From the NCBI GenBank assembly GCA_964534275.1, contig CAZHQG010000029.1, positions 1 to 36,953 on the forward strand: DNA of 36,953 bases, written 5' to 3'. This document shows positions 24,384 to 32,415 of this stretch, in pieces. This DNA is from HRBIN30 sp964534275 (GTDB lineage: Bacteria > Desulfobacterota > Binatia > HRBIN30). Position 1 is the stretch's first letter, and the number at the start of each line of letters is the position of its first letter. Under the pieces are notes generated by a model. That model had not been told where the DNA came from and made no database searches. It saw only the letters and a list, made by a program, of their open reading frames with translations. A program made the position numbers and the translations under genes.

Positions 24384-26980
24384 CGAACGGTCGGTGCGGC
24401 CCGCGACTCCAAAATCTTTTTCGTAGCTTCAGTCCGCGCAGCGGCGCTTGCACCGTCTCGCCCAGGTGGGCTCCAACCGCGTGGCCCAGCCGCGTAGGGG
24501 CCGCGCTTTTGGTGGTGGTCGTTTCCGTGTTGGTTGTCGAAAAAGCTTGGGCAATTCCAGCGTGTACCGCCGCAGACGTGATTGCTCAGGAGGTCAACTG
24601 CGGCCCAACGGGGAACTGTGTGATTGCCAAGGTGTACGAGATTCCTCCCGACGCTCCCTGCGTGTTCGATTTCTCGGGTCGTAACGTGACCTTAAGTTCG
24701 ACAGCGCGGATTAACGTGGGCTCTGGCGACCTGACGATTCGTTGTGCCAATTTCACCATGTCGCCCGGCGCCTTGATCGATGGCCAAGGCACGGCAACAT
24801 CGGGCCGTTCGGCAAACGGGGGCAGAGTGCGGATCGCGAGTTCGGGTGCAGTGGACATTCAGGGCGCCACCAACAATCGCTCTCGCATCGATGTTTCGGC
24901 AAATACTGCGGCCGGGGTGATCCAAATCGAAGCCACGGGAAGTGTGGCGATCAACGGGAGATTGGTAGCGTCGAATCTGCGGGCGACGGCGGATGGTGGT
25001 TCCATTGCGGTCATTGCAGGAGGAAACATCACCTCCAACAGTTCACCAATCACCGAAATCGTGGCGACGGGAGGGAGCCAGGCGCCGAAGGGAGGCGGAG
25101 CGATCGATCTCGAGGCCGGCGGAAACATCGCGCTGGCGAGCAACACCGTCATCGATGTGCGCGGGAGTAACGGCGGCACGGTGGATCTTTCGGCTGACGG
25201 CGAACTGAATTTTGGTGGCGCCAACGGGAACGCCACATCCGCGGGCGGAAGCGGAGCCACGATCTCGTTGTCGGCTGGGCGAAGGGTGGTGGTCACCGGA
25301 ACGATCCTGGCAAACGGGGGCGGAGGCACCGAGGTCGGCGGCGAAGGTGGTTCGTTAAGTGTCGAAACGTTGCTTGGGAATGCCGAGTTTCAGGCGAACG
25401 TGCGACTTGAAGGGGCAGCGCCTGACGGGGACGGAGGCGACATCGATATTGACGCGAACGGGGATATCCGATTGTCCGCCGGCGTTACCGTGTCGGCAAA
25501 AAGCAACGGCTCGTTTGGAGTGGGAGGTACGGTTTCCCTCACCGCTGCACGCGATGTGTTGACGTCGTCGCAAACCGCGACAGCCTTGGACGTTAGCGGC
25601 GGCGGAGGAGGGGGTGGACTGGACATCGTCGCAGGGCGGCACGTCGTGCTGAACGCCCCTGTGGACGTGAGTGCCAATGCTGCGGGTGGCACCGGAGGAG
25701 ACGTGTCGATTACCGCTGGTGATGGGGCAGTGGGCAATGTGATGGTGGCAAACACGGTGAACGTCTCAGGGGGAGGATGTAGTGTCGACGAGGGCTGCGG
25801 AGCGGGCGGTACTACCGATGTGGAAGGCTGCGATATCACGATCAGCTCGGTGGGGCGGCTGAATGCGAATGCCCCGGGCGAGGCTGGCAGTCACCAGATC
25901 ACGGCTCGAAAACAACTCCGAGTAGATGGCAGCGTGACCGCTCAGAAAACGTCAGCTTCCGGCAGGGACGGTTCGATCTCCATCTTCCACCCGGTATCTC
26001 TGGCCCCCATCCTGGTTAGCAACTCTGTTCGGCCAGCACCGACGATGAATCCACGCCCGTTTTGTACGGCCGAGAATCCGTTCGACGACTGTCTCGTCCC
26101 TTGCCCCGTTTGCGGGAATCGCACGGTTGAATTCCCGGAGCGCTGCGACGATGGCAACACAGCGAATTGCGACGGCTGTTCTTCCTTTTGCCAGATCGAG
26201 GATTGCCCCCCGGCGGAGTTTTGTTTTGGAAATGTCGCCTGCGACGTGCAGCTTGGCTGTGCCATTTGCCCCGACGCACCGACCCCCACGCCATCTTCGA
26301 CTCCAACGCCAACGAACACGCCCACAATCACAGCGACGCCCACGGTGACCGCCACCCCGACCGCGACACTGACGCGAACCCCCAGTGTTACACCCACTTC
26401 GTCGCGGACCTCTACGCCTACGTCCACGCTGACACCAACATCCACGGCTACCGCCACCGCTCCACCCACGGCGACGGCCTCCTTGACACCTACGGCCTCA
26501 GCTACAGTGACCGCAACTCAAACCGCTACCGTCACGCCGACTGTGTCTCCCACGCCCACACCAACGAACACCCTGACCCCGTCGGTGACGGCAACTGCCA
26601 CACCCACACCCACGCCCACGCCGACCGCTTCCGCAACAGCTACGTTCCCGCCAACGACCGTGCCGACCGCGACGGTCACGTCCAGCGCCACCGCGTCGCC
26701 AACCTCGTCGCGCTCGCCAACGCCGACGAACACCACAACGGCGACCCCGGAGCCAACAGCCACTCCGACCGAGCGTACCCCGGCGAGTTGTGTCGGGGAC
26801 TGCAATGGGGATCACGAGGTAACCATCGACGAACTGGTTCAGATGGTGAACATCGCCCTCGGCCTAGCCAATTTGGAACAGTGCCCAGCGGGAGACGCGG
26901 ACGGTGAGGGGGGAATCACCATCGACGAAATTATCCGTGCCGTGAGTGTTGCCCTGGGCGTGCAAGCTTGCGAGCCGTGA
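24380..26980 (+). CDS. Large secreted beta-repeat protein with DUF4215, Pro/Thr linker and dockerin-like end
   Basis: An 866 aa exported protein. The signal sequence (to about residue 58) is unusually long; a shorter internal start is possible. Residues 60-570 form Gly/Ala/Val-rich short beta repeats (GGNI, GSVAI, GGTVDLSAD types) resembling a parallel beta-helix of adhesin or filamentous-haemagglutinin kind. About 575-615 is a Cys-rich DUF4215/Myxococcus-type repeat (CGNRTVEFPERCDDGNTANC then DGCSSFCQ). About 632-800 is a Thr/Pro/Ala/Ser linker. The last 60 residues have two EF-hand-like dockerin-type repeats (GDCNGDHEVTIDELV and GDADGEGGITIDEII). The order suggests a surface protein anchored or docked by its C-terminus. 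Its start overlaps the hom stop. The 35802 gene is a paralogue. Confidence 0.8.
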   Translation: MTNGRCGPRLQNLFRSFSPRSGACTVSPRWAPTAWPSRVGAALLVVVVSVLVVEKAWAIPACTAADVIAQEVNCGPTGNCVIAKVYEIPPDAPCVFDFSGRNVTLSSTARINVGSGDLTIRCANFTMSPGALIDGQGTATSGRSANGGRVRIASSGAVDIQGATNNRSRIDVSANTAAGVIQIEATGSVAINGRLVASNLRATADGGSIAVIAGGNITSNSSPITEIVATGGSQAPKGGGAIDLEAGGNIALASNTVIDVRGSNGGTVDLSADGELNFGGANGNATSAGGSGATISLSAGRRVVVTGTILANGGGGTEVGGEGGSLSVETLLGNAEFQANVRLEGAAPDGDGGDIDIDANGDIRLSAGVTVSAKSNGSFGVGGTVSLTAARDVLTSSQTATALDVSGGGGGGGLDIVAGRHVVLNAPVDVSANAAGGTGGDVSITAGDGAVGNVMVANTVNVSGGGCSVDEGCGAGGTTDVEGCDITISSVGRLNANAPGEAGSHQITARKQLRVDGSVTAQKTSASGRDGSISIFHPVSLAPILVSNSVRPAPTMNPRPFCTAENPFDDCLVPCPVCGNRTVEFPERCDDGNTANCDGCSSFCQIEDCPPAEFCFGNVACDVQLGCAICPDAPTPTPSSTPTPTNTPTITATPTVTATPTATLTRTPSVTPTSSRTSTPTSTLTPTSTATATAPPTATASLTPTASATVTATQTATVTPTVSPTPTPTNTLTPSVTATATPTPTPTPTASATATFPPTTVPTATVTSSATASPTSSRSPTPTNTTTATPEPTATPTERTPASCVGDCNGDHEVTIDELVQMVNIALGLANLEQCPAGDADGEGGITIDEIIRAVSVALGVQACEP
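26276..26790 (+). repeat. Thr/Pro-coding low-complexity tract
   Basis: A roughly 510 bp stretch within the large secreted protein made of short ACGCCNACN/ACNGCG-like codon runs that encode alternating Thr-Pro/Thr-Ala. It is internally repetitive and prone to slippage and misassembly. The reading frame nevertheless stays open through it. Confidence 0.85.
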
Positions 26981-27044
26981 AGCTGCATTGCTGGACCATG
27001 GCGCGCTAGTTGGGTAAGGAACAAGCCGCCGGGAGTGAATGGCA

Positions 27045-27998
27045 ATGGATCGGAACCTCGCACTGGAAGCTGTACGGGTAACAGAGGCTGCCGCACTGGC
27101 TGCGGCGCGACTGATGGGACGCGGCGACGTGGCCGGTACCGATCGCGCCGCAGCGGAGGCAATGCGCAAGGCGATCCGCTCGATCGCCATTCGCGGACGT
27201 GTCGCCGTGGGCGAAGGCGAGCCAGGAGTCGCGGAAGCCCTATACGTCGGCGAGGCTGTCGGTGGCGGGGACGGACCAGAGATCGACGTGGCACTCGATG
27301 CTTTGGAAGGTGCGTCAATTTGTGCCACGGGTGGTTTCAATGCCCTCTCCATTATCGCCTTTGCGGAGAAGGGGGGCTTTTTACGTTGCCCGGAAACCTA
27401 CATGGAAAAAATCGTGGTCGGGCCCGAAGCGCGTGACGTGGTCGACCTCGACCGCTCTCCCACGGAAAACTTAAAAGCTCTGGCCGAAGTCAAGGGTGTG
27501 TACGTCGCGGACCTCACCGTGGCGATCTTGGACCGCCCTCGTCACCAACAGCTGATTGCCGAAGTGCGGAAGGCCGGTGCGCGGATCAAGTTACTTCCGG
27601 ATGGGGACGTGGCGGCAGGCATTGCCACGGTTCGGCCGGAAACCGGAATCGACATGCTCCTCGGGATTGGTGGCGCTACCCAGGGCATCCTCACCGCTGC
27701 AGCAATCCGCTGTGCCGGTGGCGGGATGCAAGCTCGTTTGCGCCCGCGCAACGAAGAAGAAACCCGCCGCTGCCTCGCATTGGGCATCGAAGACATCAAC
27801 CGCAAGTACACGGCCGAGGATATGGCGAGCGGCAGCGTCATGTTTGCCGCAACTGGCGTGACGAATGGCGACTTGCTGCGCGGCGTGCGCTTTTTCCGCG
27901 GCGGAGCAACGACCAATTCGCTGGTCATGCGCTCGCGCACACACACGATGCGTTTTATCGAGGCCATTCACCGATTCGATTTCAAGCCGGAGTACTGA
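27045..27998 (+). CDS. GlpX-like (class II FBPase family) protein with altered active site
   Basis: A 317 aa protein that aligns to E. coli GlpX (fructose-1,6-bisphosphatase II) with no gap over the first 213 residues, from memory. Retained are Asp85, Glu88, Tyr119 and Asp188 (DALEG, ETYMEK, PDGDVA). Changed are Lys29 to Val (GRGDVAG), Asp61 to Gly (GEGEPGV), Thr90 to Ala (EGAS), Lys164 to Arg and Glu213 to Gln (GGATQG). In GlpX these contact the metals or the phosphate, so the usual gluconeogenic phosphatase activity is doubtful. It may act on another phosphoester or be non-catalytic. The ATG at 27045 has GGGAG 9 nt upstream. The enoyl-CoA hydratase gene starts 2 nt after its stop, so the two are tightly coupled. 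Confidence 0.85.
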   Translation: MDRNLALEAVRVTEAAALAAARLMGRGDVAGTDRAAAEAMRKAIRSIAIRGRVAVGEGEPGVAEALYVGEAVGGGDGPEIDVALDALEGASICATGGFNALSIIAFAEKGGFLRCPETYMEKIVVGPEARDVVDLDRSPTENLKALAEVKGVYVADLTVAILDRPRHQQLIAEVRKAGARIKLLPDGDVAAGIATVRPETGIDMLLGIGGATQGILTAAAIRCAGGGMQARLRPRNEEETRRCLALGIEDINRKYTAEDMASGSVMFAATGVTNGDLLRGVRFFRGGATTNSLVMRSRTHTMRFIEAIHRFDFKPEY

Positions 27999-28000
27999 AG

Positions 28001-28777
28001 ATGACGGAACCGCAAACGGTCCGCCTCGCAGTCGAGGGTGGAATCGCCACCATCACCATCGATCGCCCGAAGGCGCTGAACGCACTGAACCGGTCGGTGC
28101 TCGAGGAACTTGGCCGCGTACTCGAGTCGCTGGAACGCAGCCTTCCTCGCTGCGTCGTCATTCGTGGCGCGGGGGAGAGAGCATTTGTCGCCGGTGCCGA
28201 TATTGCCGAGATGGAACCACTGTCCGTGGCCGAAGCACGTTCGTTCGCGCGGCGGGGTCAGACTGTCTTCCAACGGATCGAAGAGTTTCCCGTGCCTGTG
28301 GTCGCCAGCGTTCGCGGCTTCGCGCTCGGTGGCGGGCTCGAGCTTGCCCTTGCCTGCGACCTGATCGTTGCGGCCGACACGGCACAACTCGGCCAACCGG
28401 AGATCTCGCTGGGGATCATTCCCGGCTTCGGTGGCACGCAACGCCTTGTGCGGCGCGTGGGCCCCGGCAAAGCGCGCTATTTGATCTTCACGGGCACCCG
28501 GGTTTCGGCGGAAGAGGCCTATCGCATGGGGTTGGTCGACCGTGTTGTACCGGCAGCCGAGCTCGACGACGCGGTTCAGACACTCGCTCAGGAGCTGGCG
28601 AGCAAACCCGCGTTTGCGATGCAACAGGCCAAGGCGGCACTGCGGGCGGCGTGGCACCTCGACATTGCCACTGGATGCGAGCGCGAGGCTGATGCCTTCG
28701 CCCTCGCGTTTTCGCACCCAGATCGCCAGGAAGGGTTGCGCGCGTTCCTGGAAAAGCGGCCCCCGCGCTTCGCGTGA
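28001..28777 (+). CDS. Enoyl-CoA hydratase (crotonase)
   Basis: A 258 aa canonical crotonase-family enzyme. Both catalytic glutamates are present, Glu114 (GGGLELALACD) and Glu134 (GQPEISLGII), with the oxyanion block FVAGADIAEME. It hydrates 2-enoyl-CoA to 3-hydroxyacyl-CoA in the cytosol, part of fatty acid or branched-chain acyl-CoA degradation. It follows the GlpX-like gene by 2 nt, and its stop overlaps a potential GTG of the next small gene, so it is in the middle of an operon that continues to a B12-dependent mutase. Unlike the crotonase-fold protein at 1686, it has an intact active site. Confidence 0.92.
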   Translation: MTEPQTVRLAVEGGIATITIDRPKALNALNRSVLEELGRVLESLERSLPRCVVIRGAGERAFVAGADIAEMEPLSVAEARSFARRGQTVFQRIEEFPVPVVASVRGFALGGGLELALACDLIVAADTAQLGQPEISLGIIPGFGGTQRLVRRVGPGKARYLIFTGTRVSAEEAYRMGLVDRVVPAAELDDAVQTLAQELASKPAFAMQQAKAALRAAWHLDIATGCEREADAFALAFSHPDRQEGLRAFLEKRPPRFA

Positions 28778-28791
28778 GCGCAGAGGTTGAG

Positions 28792-29037
28792 ATGATGTCG
28801 TGGGAGGTTTGCTTCGAAACCCCGATCGAAGCCGAGGCGCATCTGGTCAAAGGATTCCTCGAACACCAGGGAATCCCGTGCGTGCTGTCGAGTCGCCGCT
28901 TCGCTTTGCAGCCGCTCACGTTTTGCGCGCTCGGAGCAGTGCAGCTACTGGTGCCCGATGCTTGGTTGCCCACCGCACGTGCGATGATTGCACGGCGCAG
29001 ACAGCCACAAAAAAGGAGGGAAGATCGTCGTGCCTAG
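28792..29037 (+). CDS. DUF2007-like small protein
   Basis: An 81 aa protein resembling the DUF2007 domain (also called putative signal-transducing protein): a beta strand, a helix with EAEAHLVKGFLEHQGIPCVL, and a strand with QLLVPDAWLPTARAMI. The family is small, cytosolic and poorly understood. The basic tail RRRQPQKRREDRR is extra. The start at 28792 follows AGAGG by 5 nt (28795 would be 8 nt); an upstream GTG at 28774 overlaps the crotonase stop. Its last 8 nt overlap the GTG start of the mutase large subunit, so it is translationally coupled with the mutase. Confidence 0.75.
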   Translation: MMSWEVCFETPIEAEAHLVKGFLEHQGIPCVLSSRRFALQPLTFCALGAVQLLVPDAWLPTARAMIARRRQPQKRREDRRA

Positions 29038-30670
29038 GAGCAAAAGAGACTGGCTGGCGGAAACGTATCCGAAAGCCAAGGACCGCTTGCCCCGGTTTAC
29101 GACCATTTCCGATGAGCCAGTGGAACCGCTCTACACCCCGGAAGACCTGCCTGGGTTCTCGTACGAGCGGGACCTTGGTTACCCCGGCGAGTATCCGTTC
29201 ACGCGTGGTGTCTATCCCAGCATGTACCGTGGGAAGCTGTGGACGATGCGACAATTCGCGGGTTTCGGTACGGCCGAAGACACCAATGAGCGCTTTCGCT
29301 TTTTGCTGTCGCAAGGCCAAACCGGTCTCTCCACCGCATTCGACATGCCGACGTTGATGGGCTACGACGCCGACCACCCGCGTGCCCGCGGCGAGGTCGG
29401 ACGGGAAGGGGTGGCAGTGTCGAGCCTGGCCGACATGGAGGCCTTGTTCGACGGGATTCCGCTCGATCAAGTGACCACGTCGATGACGGTCAACTGCACC
29501 GCGAGCATCTTGCTTGCAATGTACTTTGCAGTGGCCGAACGCCGCGGGATCCCGCTGCACAAACTGGGTGGCACGATCCAAAACGACATGTTGAAAGAAT
29601 TCATCGCGCAAAAGGAGTGGATCTGCCCGCCCGAGCCTTCGGTCCGCATCATCGTGGACATGATCGAGTTTTGTGCTCGCGAAGCTCCTCGTTGGCACCC
29701 CGTGTCGATCTCCGGGTACCACATTCGGGAAGCCGGTTCGACCGCTGCACAGGAGCTTGCGTTCACGTTGGCCGATGGGATCGGGTACGTGCAAGCAGCC
29801 ATCGAACGTGGTCTCGACGTCGACGAGTTCGCTCCGCGCCTGTCGTTCTTTTTCAACGTGCACAACGACTTTTTCGAGGAAATCGCCAAGTTCCGCGCCG
29901 CGCGGCGGATGTGGGCGAAAATCATGCGCGAGCGGTTCGGGGCGAAAAATCCAAAATCCTGGCTCCTGCGCACGCATGCGCAGACTGCGGGTTGCAGCCT
30001 GACCGCTCAGCAGCCGCTGAACAACATTGTACGCGTGGCGATTCAAGCTCTGGCTGCTGTGCTGGGAGGCACCCAGTCGTTGCACACGAACTCGATGGAC
30101 GAAACTCTCGCCTTGCCCAGCGAACAAGCGGTGTTGGTGGCGTTGCGCACGCAGCAAATTATTGCCGAGGAAACCGGAGTGGCGAACTTCGTCGATCCTC
30201 TGGGAGGAAGCTACGCGGTAGAAGCCCTCACGAACGCACTCGAGGCCCAAGCGTGGGACTACATTCGGCGAATCGATGAAATGGGAGGGATCGTACGCGC
30301 CATCGAGTTAGGATTTCCACAAAAGGAGATCTCCGAGGCAGCTTACCGGTACCAGCAGCAGCTGGAGCGCGGCGAGAAAATTATGGTCGGTGTGAACAAG
30401 TACCAAATCCGCGAGGAACCGCCGATCGAAGTGCTGCGGATTCCGCCAGAGGTGGAGCGGAAGCAAGTCGAACGGGTGCGGCAGCGCAAGGCAGCAAGGA
30501 ATCCCGCCGTGGTTGCAGCCGCTCTCGACAAGGTGCGGCGTGCCGCGCGCGAGGGAACCAACCTCATGCCTCCGATCCTCGAAGCAGTGAAGCAAGAGGT
30601 GACCGTGGGCGAAATTTCCGATGTGTTTCGCGAGGTGTTTGGCGTCTACCACGACCCAGCGTACATCTGA
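29030..30670 (+). CDS. Acyl-CoA mutase large subunit, isobutyryl-CoA-mutase-like
   Basis: A 546 aa (beta/alpha)8 barrel subunit of a two-component B12-dependent acyl-CoA mutase. Family blocks include LWTMRQFAGFGTAEDTNERF, GQTGLSTAFDMPTLMG, TIQNDMLKEF and THAQTAGCSLTAQQ with NNIVRVAIQALAAVLGG. Two specificity positions are informative: Phe76 (RQFAG) and Gln194 (IAQKEW). Methylmalonyl-CoA mutase has Tyr and Arg here (Tyr89/Arg207, 118 apart); isobutyryl-CoA mutase has Phe80/Gln198, also 118 apart. The neutral pair cannot make the salt bridge to the methylmalonyl carboxylate, so isobutyryl-/n-butyryl-CoA or a related non-carboxylated acyl-CoA is the likely substrate. Ala103 argues against a hydroxyisobutyryl-CoA mutase. 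GTG start at 29030 with AGGAGGG 9 nt upstream. Confidence 0.92.
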   Translation: MPRSKRDWLAETYPKAKDRLPRFTTISDEPVEPLYTPEDLPGFSYERDLGYPGEYPFTRGVYPSMYRGKLWTMRQFAGFGTAEDTNERFRFLLSQGQTGLSTAFDMPTLMGYDADHPRARGEVGREGVAVSSLADMEALFDGIPLDQVTTSMTVNCTASILLAMYFAVAERRGIPLHKLGGTIQNDMLKEFIAQKEWICPPEPSVRIIVDMIEFCAREAPRWHPVSISGYHIREAGSTAAQELAFTLADGIGYVQAAIERGLDVDEFAPRLSFFFNVHNDFFEEIAKFRAARRMWAKIMRERFGAKNPKSWLLRTHAQTAGCSLTAQQPLNNIVRVAIQALAAVLGGTQSLHTNSMDETLALPSEQAVLVALRTQQIIAEETGVANFVDPLGGSYAVEALTNALEAQAWDYIRRIDEMGGIVRAIELGFPQKEISEAAYRYQQQLERGEKIMVGVNKYQIREEPPIEVLRIPPEVERKQVERVRQRKAARNPAVVAAALDKVRRAAREGTNLMPPILEAVKQEVTVGEISDVFREVFGVYHDPAYI

Positions 30671-30748
30671 TGAGCCGGAGATCGCGGAGCTTCGGTATGG
30701 AAAGGCGTGAGCCTCTCGCTCGTCGGGACGCCCTAGGAGTTCGGTATC

Positions 30749-31156
30749 ATGGCAACACGGCGGTTGCGAATCTTGATTGCAAAGCCCGGGTTGGACGGGC
30801 ATGACCGCGGCGCAAAGATCATCGCCCGATTGCTTCGCGACGCAGGCTACGAAGTCATTTACACCGGATTGCACCAAACTCCCGAAATGATCGTGGAAGC
30901 GGCGATTCAAGAAGACGTGGATGCCATTGGCTTGAGCATTCTTTCGGGTGCCCACATGACCCTCTTCCCGGATGTGCTGGAACTCCTGCGCCAGCGTGGC
31001 GTGGGCGACATTCCGGTGTTCGGTGGTGGAATTATTCCGAACGAAGACGCGGCCGCGTTGAAGGCGATGGGGGTAAAGGAAATCTTCACGCCCGGCACTT
31101 CGGGGGACGACATCCTTGCCTGGGTCCGCGCCAACATCCAGCCCCGTGGCGACTGA
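30749..31156 (+). CDS. Acyl-CoA mutase small (B12-binding) subunit
   Basis: A 135 aa cobalamin-binding subunit, the partner of the preceding gene. The base-off/His-on motif DxHxxG is at Asp16-His18-Gly21 (LDGHDRG), followed by the GLSILSGAH and FGGGIIPNED blocks that hold the nucleotide tail. It supplies adenosylcobalamin to the barrel subunit to make the carbon-skeleton rearrangement. 78 nt separate the two genes; CTAGGAG precedes the ATG by 9 nt. The split organisation is also that of archaeal methylmalonyl-CoA and bacterial isobutyryl-CoA mutases, so it does not decide the substrate. No MeaB-type G-protein chaperone is encoded in the window. Confidence 0.95.
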   Translation: MATRRLRILIAKPGLDGHDRGAKIIARLLRDAGYEVIYTGLHQTPEMIVEAAIQEDVDAIGLSILSGAHMTLFPDVLELLRQRGVGDIPVFGGGIIPNEDAAALKAMGVKEIFTPGTSGDDILAWVRANIQPRGD

Positions 31157-31183
31157 AACCGAACAGCGTTCCGGGAGGATATC

Positions 31184-32365
31184 GTGGAACGCTACTCCGT
31201 CATAATCGTTGGTGCTGGCCCAGCCGGCTGCGCGACTGCACTGTTTCTTCAACGACTGATGCCGGAATGCAGCCGCGACATCCTGCTGCTCGATAAGGCC
31301 GTGCACCCACGATTCAAAGTGTGCGCGGGCGGGCTCATTCCCCACACGTTGGCTTGTATGGAGGAATTGGGCGTCCCCCTGCGCATCCCGCACGTTCGGA
31401 TTTCCAAAGCCGTCGTGTCTACGCCCGTGGGGAGCGTCGAGCACGAGGAAGCGAACCTGTGCACTGTGGTGCGGCGGGACGAGTTCGACGCACTCCTGGT
31501 GTCCTACTGCATCGAGCGTGGAATCGCTGTACGTCAGGGGGAAGCAGTACGCCGTGTGGTCGTGGAGGAGACGGGTGTCCAGGTCGAAACCGAACGAGCA
31601 ACGTACAGGGCGTCGCTGATCGTTGGGGCCGACGGCTCCGGCAGCGCGGTGCGGCGTCAGCTGTTTGGTGAAGCGCACGACTGGATGGGCCGCGCCGTCA
31701 TGGCCGACATTCCTCTCGCGGCGACGAATCGACACGGATCTCTCCCGGACGCGTACGAGTTCGACTTTCGCCCTGTGCGTCAAGGTCTGCGCGGGTACGC
31801 CTGGATCTTCCCCTGTTTGATCGACGGTACGCCGCACTGGAATGTGGGCGTGTACTCGGCTCGCGCAAAAGGTTCAGGTGCGCTCGGGAAGGATGTTTTC
31901 CGGCAATTGGTCGCTCAGCTCGGGGTCGAGCCCGAACATTGGCAAGCGTGGCCAATTCGTTGCTTTCGTTGGAACGGACCGATCGCACGGCCGCGAGCTT
32001 TGCTTGTGGGAGACGCTGCGGGTGTGGATCCGCTGATGGGAGAGGGGATTTCATACGCATTCGAGTTCGGGCGCTTTGCGGCTTTGGCGATCGTGCACGC
32101 GTTGCGGACGCGAAACTTCGCTTTGCAGTCCTACGAGGACAGCGTGCGCCGAGGCTGGCTGGGGCGTAAGCTGCGGCGTCTGGGATGGCTCGAGCACCTG
32201 TTTTATGGTCCGGCGGCGCCGTTACTGTTTCGGCTTGCGCTGGCGAGCACGACGGCGCGCTCGATCGGTGTCCGTTGGTACAACGGGGTAGATGGGTGGG
32301 ACCAACGCAGTGCCTGGGAAGCACTCGGCTCCTGGTGGCGCTTGCGGAACAACGTGGCAAACTGA
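31184..32365 (+). CDS. Geranylgeranyl reductase-family FAD-dependent oxidoreductase
   Basis: A 393 aa flavoprotein. The FAD-binding GAGPAG is at residues 10-15, and RFKVCAGGLIP carries the Cys-Gly-Gly block typical of the geranylgeranyl reductase family. DGSGSAVRR and GDAAGVDPLMGEGISYAFEFG form the second half of the FAD fold. The family reduces double bonds in polyprenyl chains or lipids, using reduced nicotinamide, ferredoxin or similar donors; the substrate here is unknown and need not be geranylgeranyl. GTG start with GGGAGGA upstream, 27 nt after the mutase small subunit. It appears to belong to the same operon. Confidence 0.85.
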   Translation: MERYSVIIVGAGPAGCATALFLQRLMPECSRDILLLDKAVHPRFKVCAGGLIPHTLACMEELGVPLRIPHVRISKAVVSTPVGSVEHEEANLCTVVRRDEFDALLVSYCIERGIAVRQGEAVRRVVVEETGVQVETERATYRASLIVGADGSGSAVRRQLFGEAHDWMGRAVMADIPLAATNRHGSLPDAYEFDFRPVRQGLRGYAWIFPCLIDGTPHWNVGVYSARAKGSGALGKDVFRQLVAQLGVEPEHWQAWPIRCFRWNGPIARPRALLVGDAAGVDPLMGEGISYAFEFGRFAALAIVHALRTRNFALQSYEDSVRRGWLGRKLRRLGWLEHLFYGPAAPLLFRLALASTTARSIGVRWYNGVDGWDQRSAWEALGSWWRLRNNVAN

Positions 32366-32415
32366 GTTGCCAAAACGGGCTTGGTCCTGCACCCTCAGAG
32401 GAATAGGAGGTGGCC

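Noticed and set aside
26276..26790. Possible CRISPR-like or DNA-level tandem array
   Set aside because: The repetition is codon-level Thr/Pro coding with no constant spacers. It is a protein linker.
28916..30250. Antisense open frame of 444 codons in the mutase gene
   Set aside because: It is the reverse frame of a strongly conserved enzyme; long antisense frames are expected at this GC content.
29030..30670. Simple call as methylmalonyl-CoA mutase
   Set aside because: The two specificity residues are Phe and Gln, not Tyr and Arg, so the generic name would mislead. The family assignment itself is kept.
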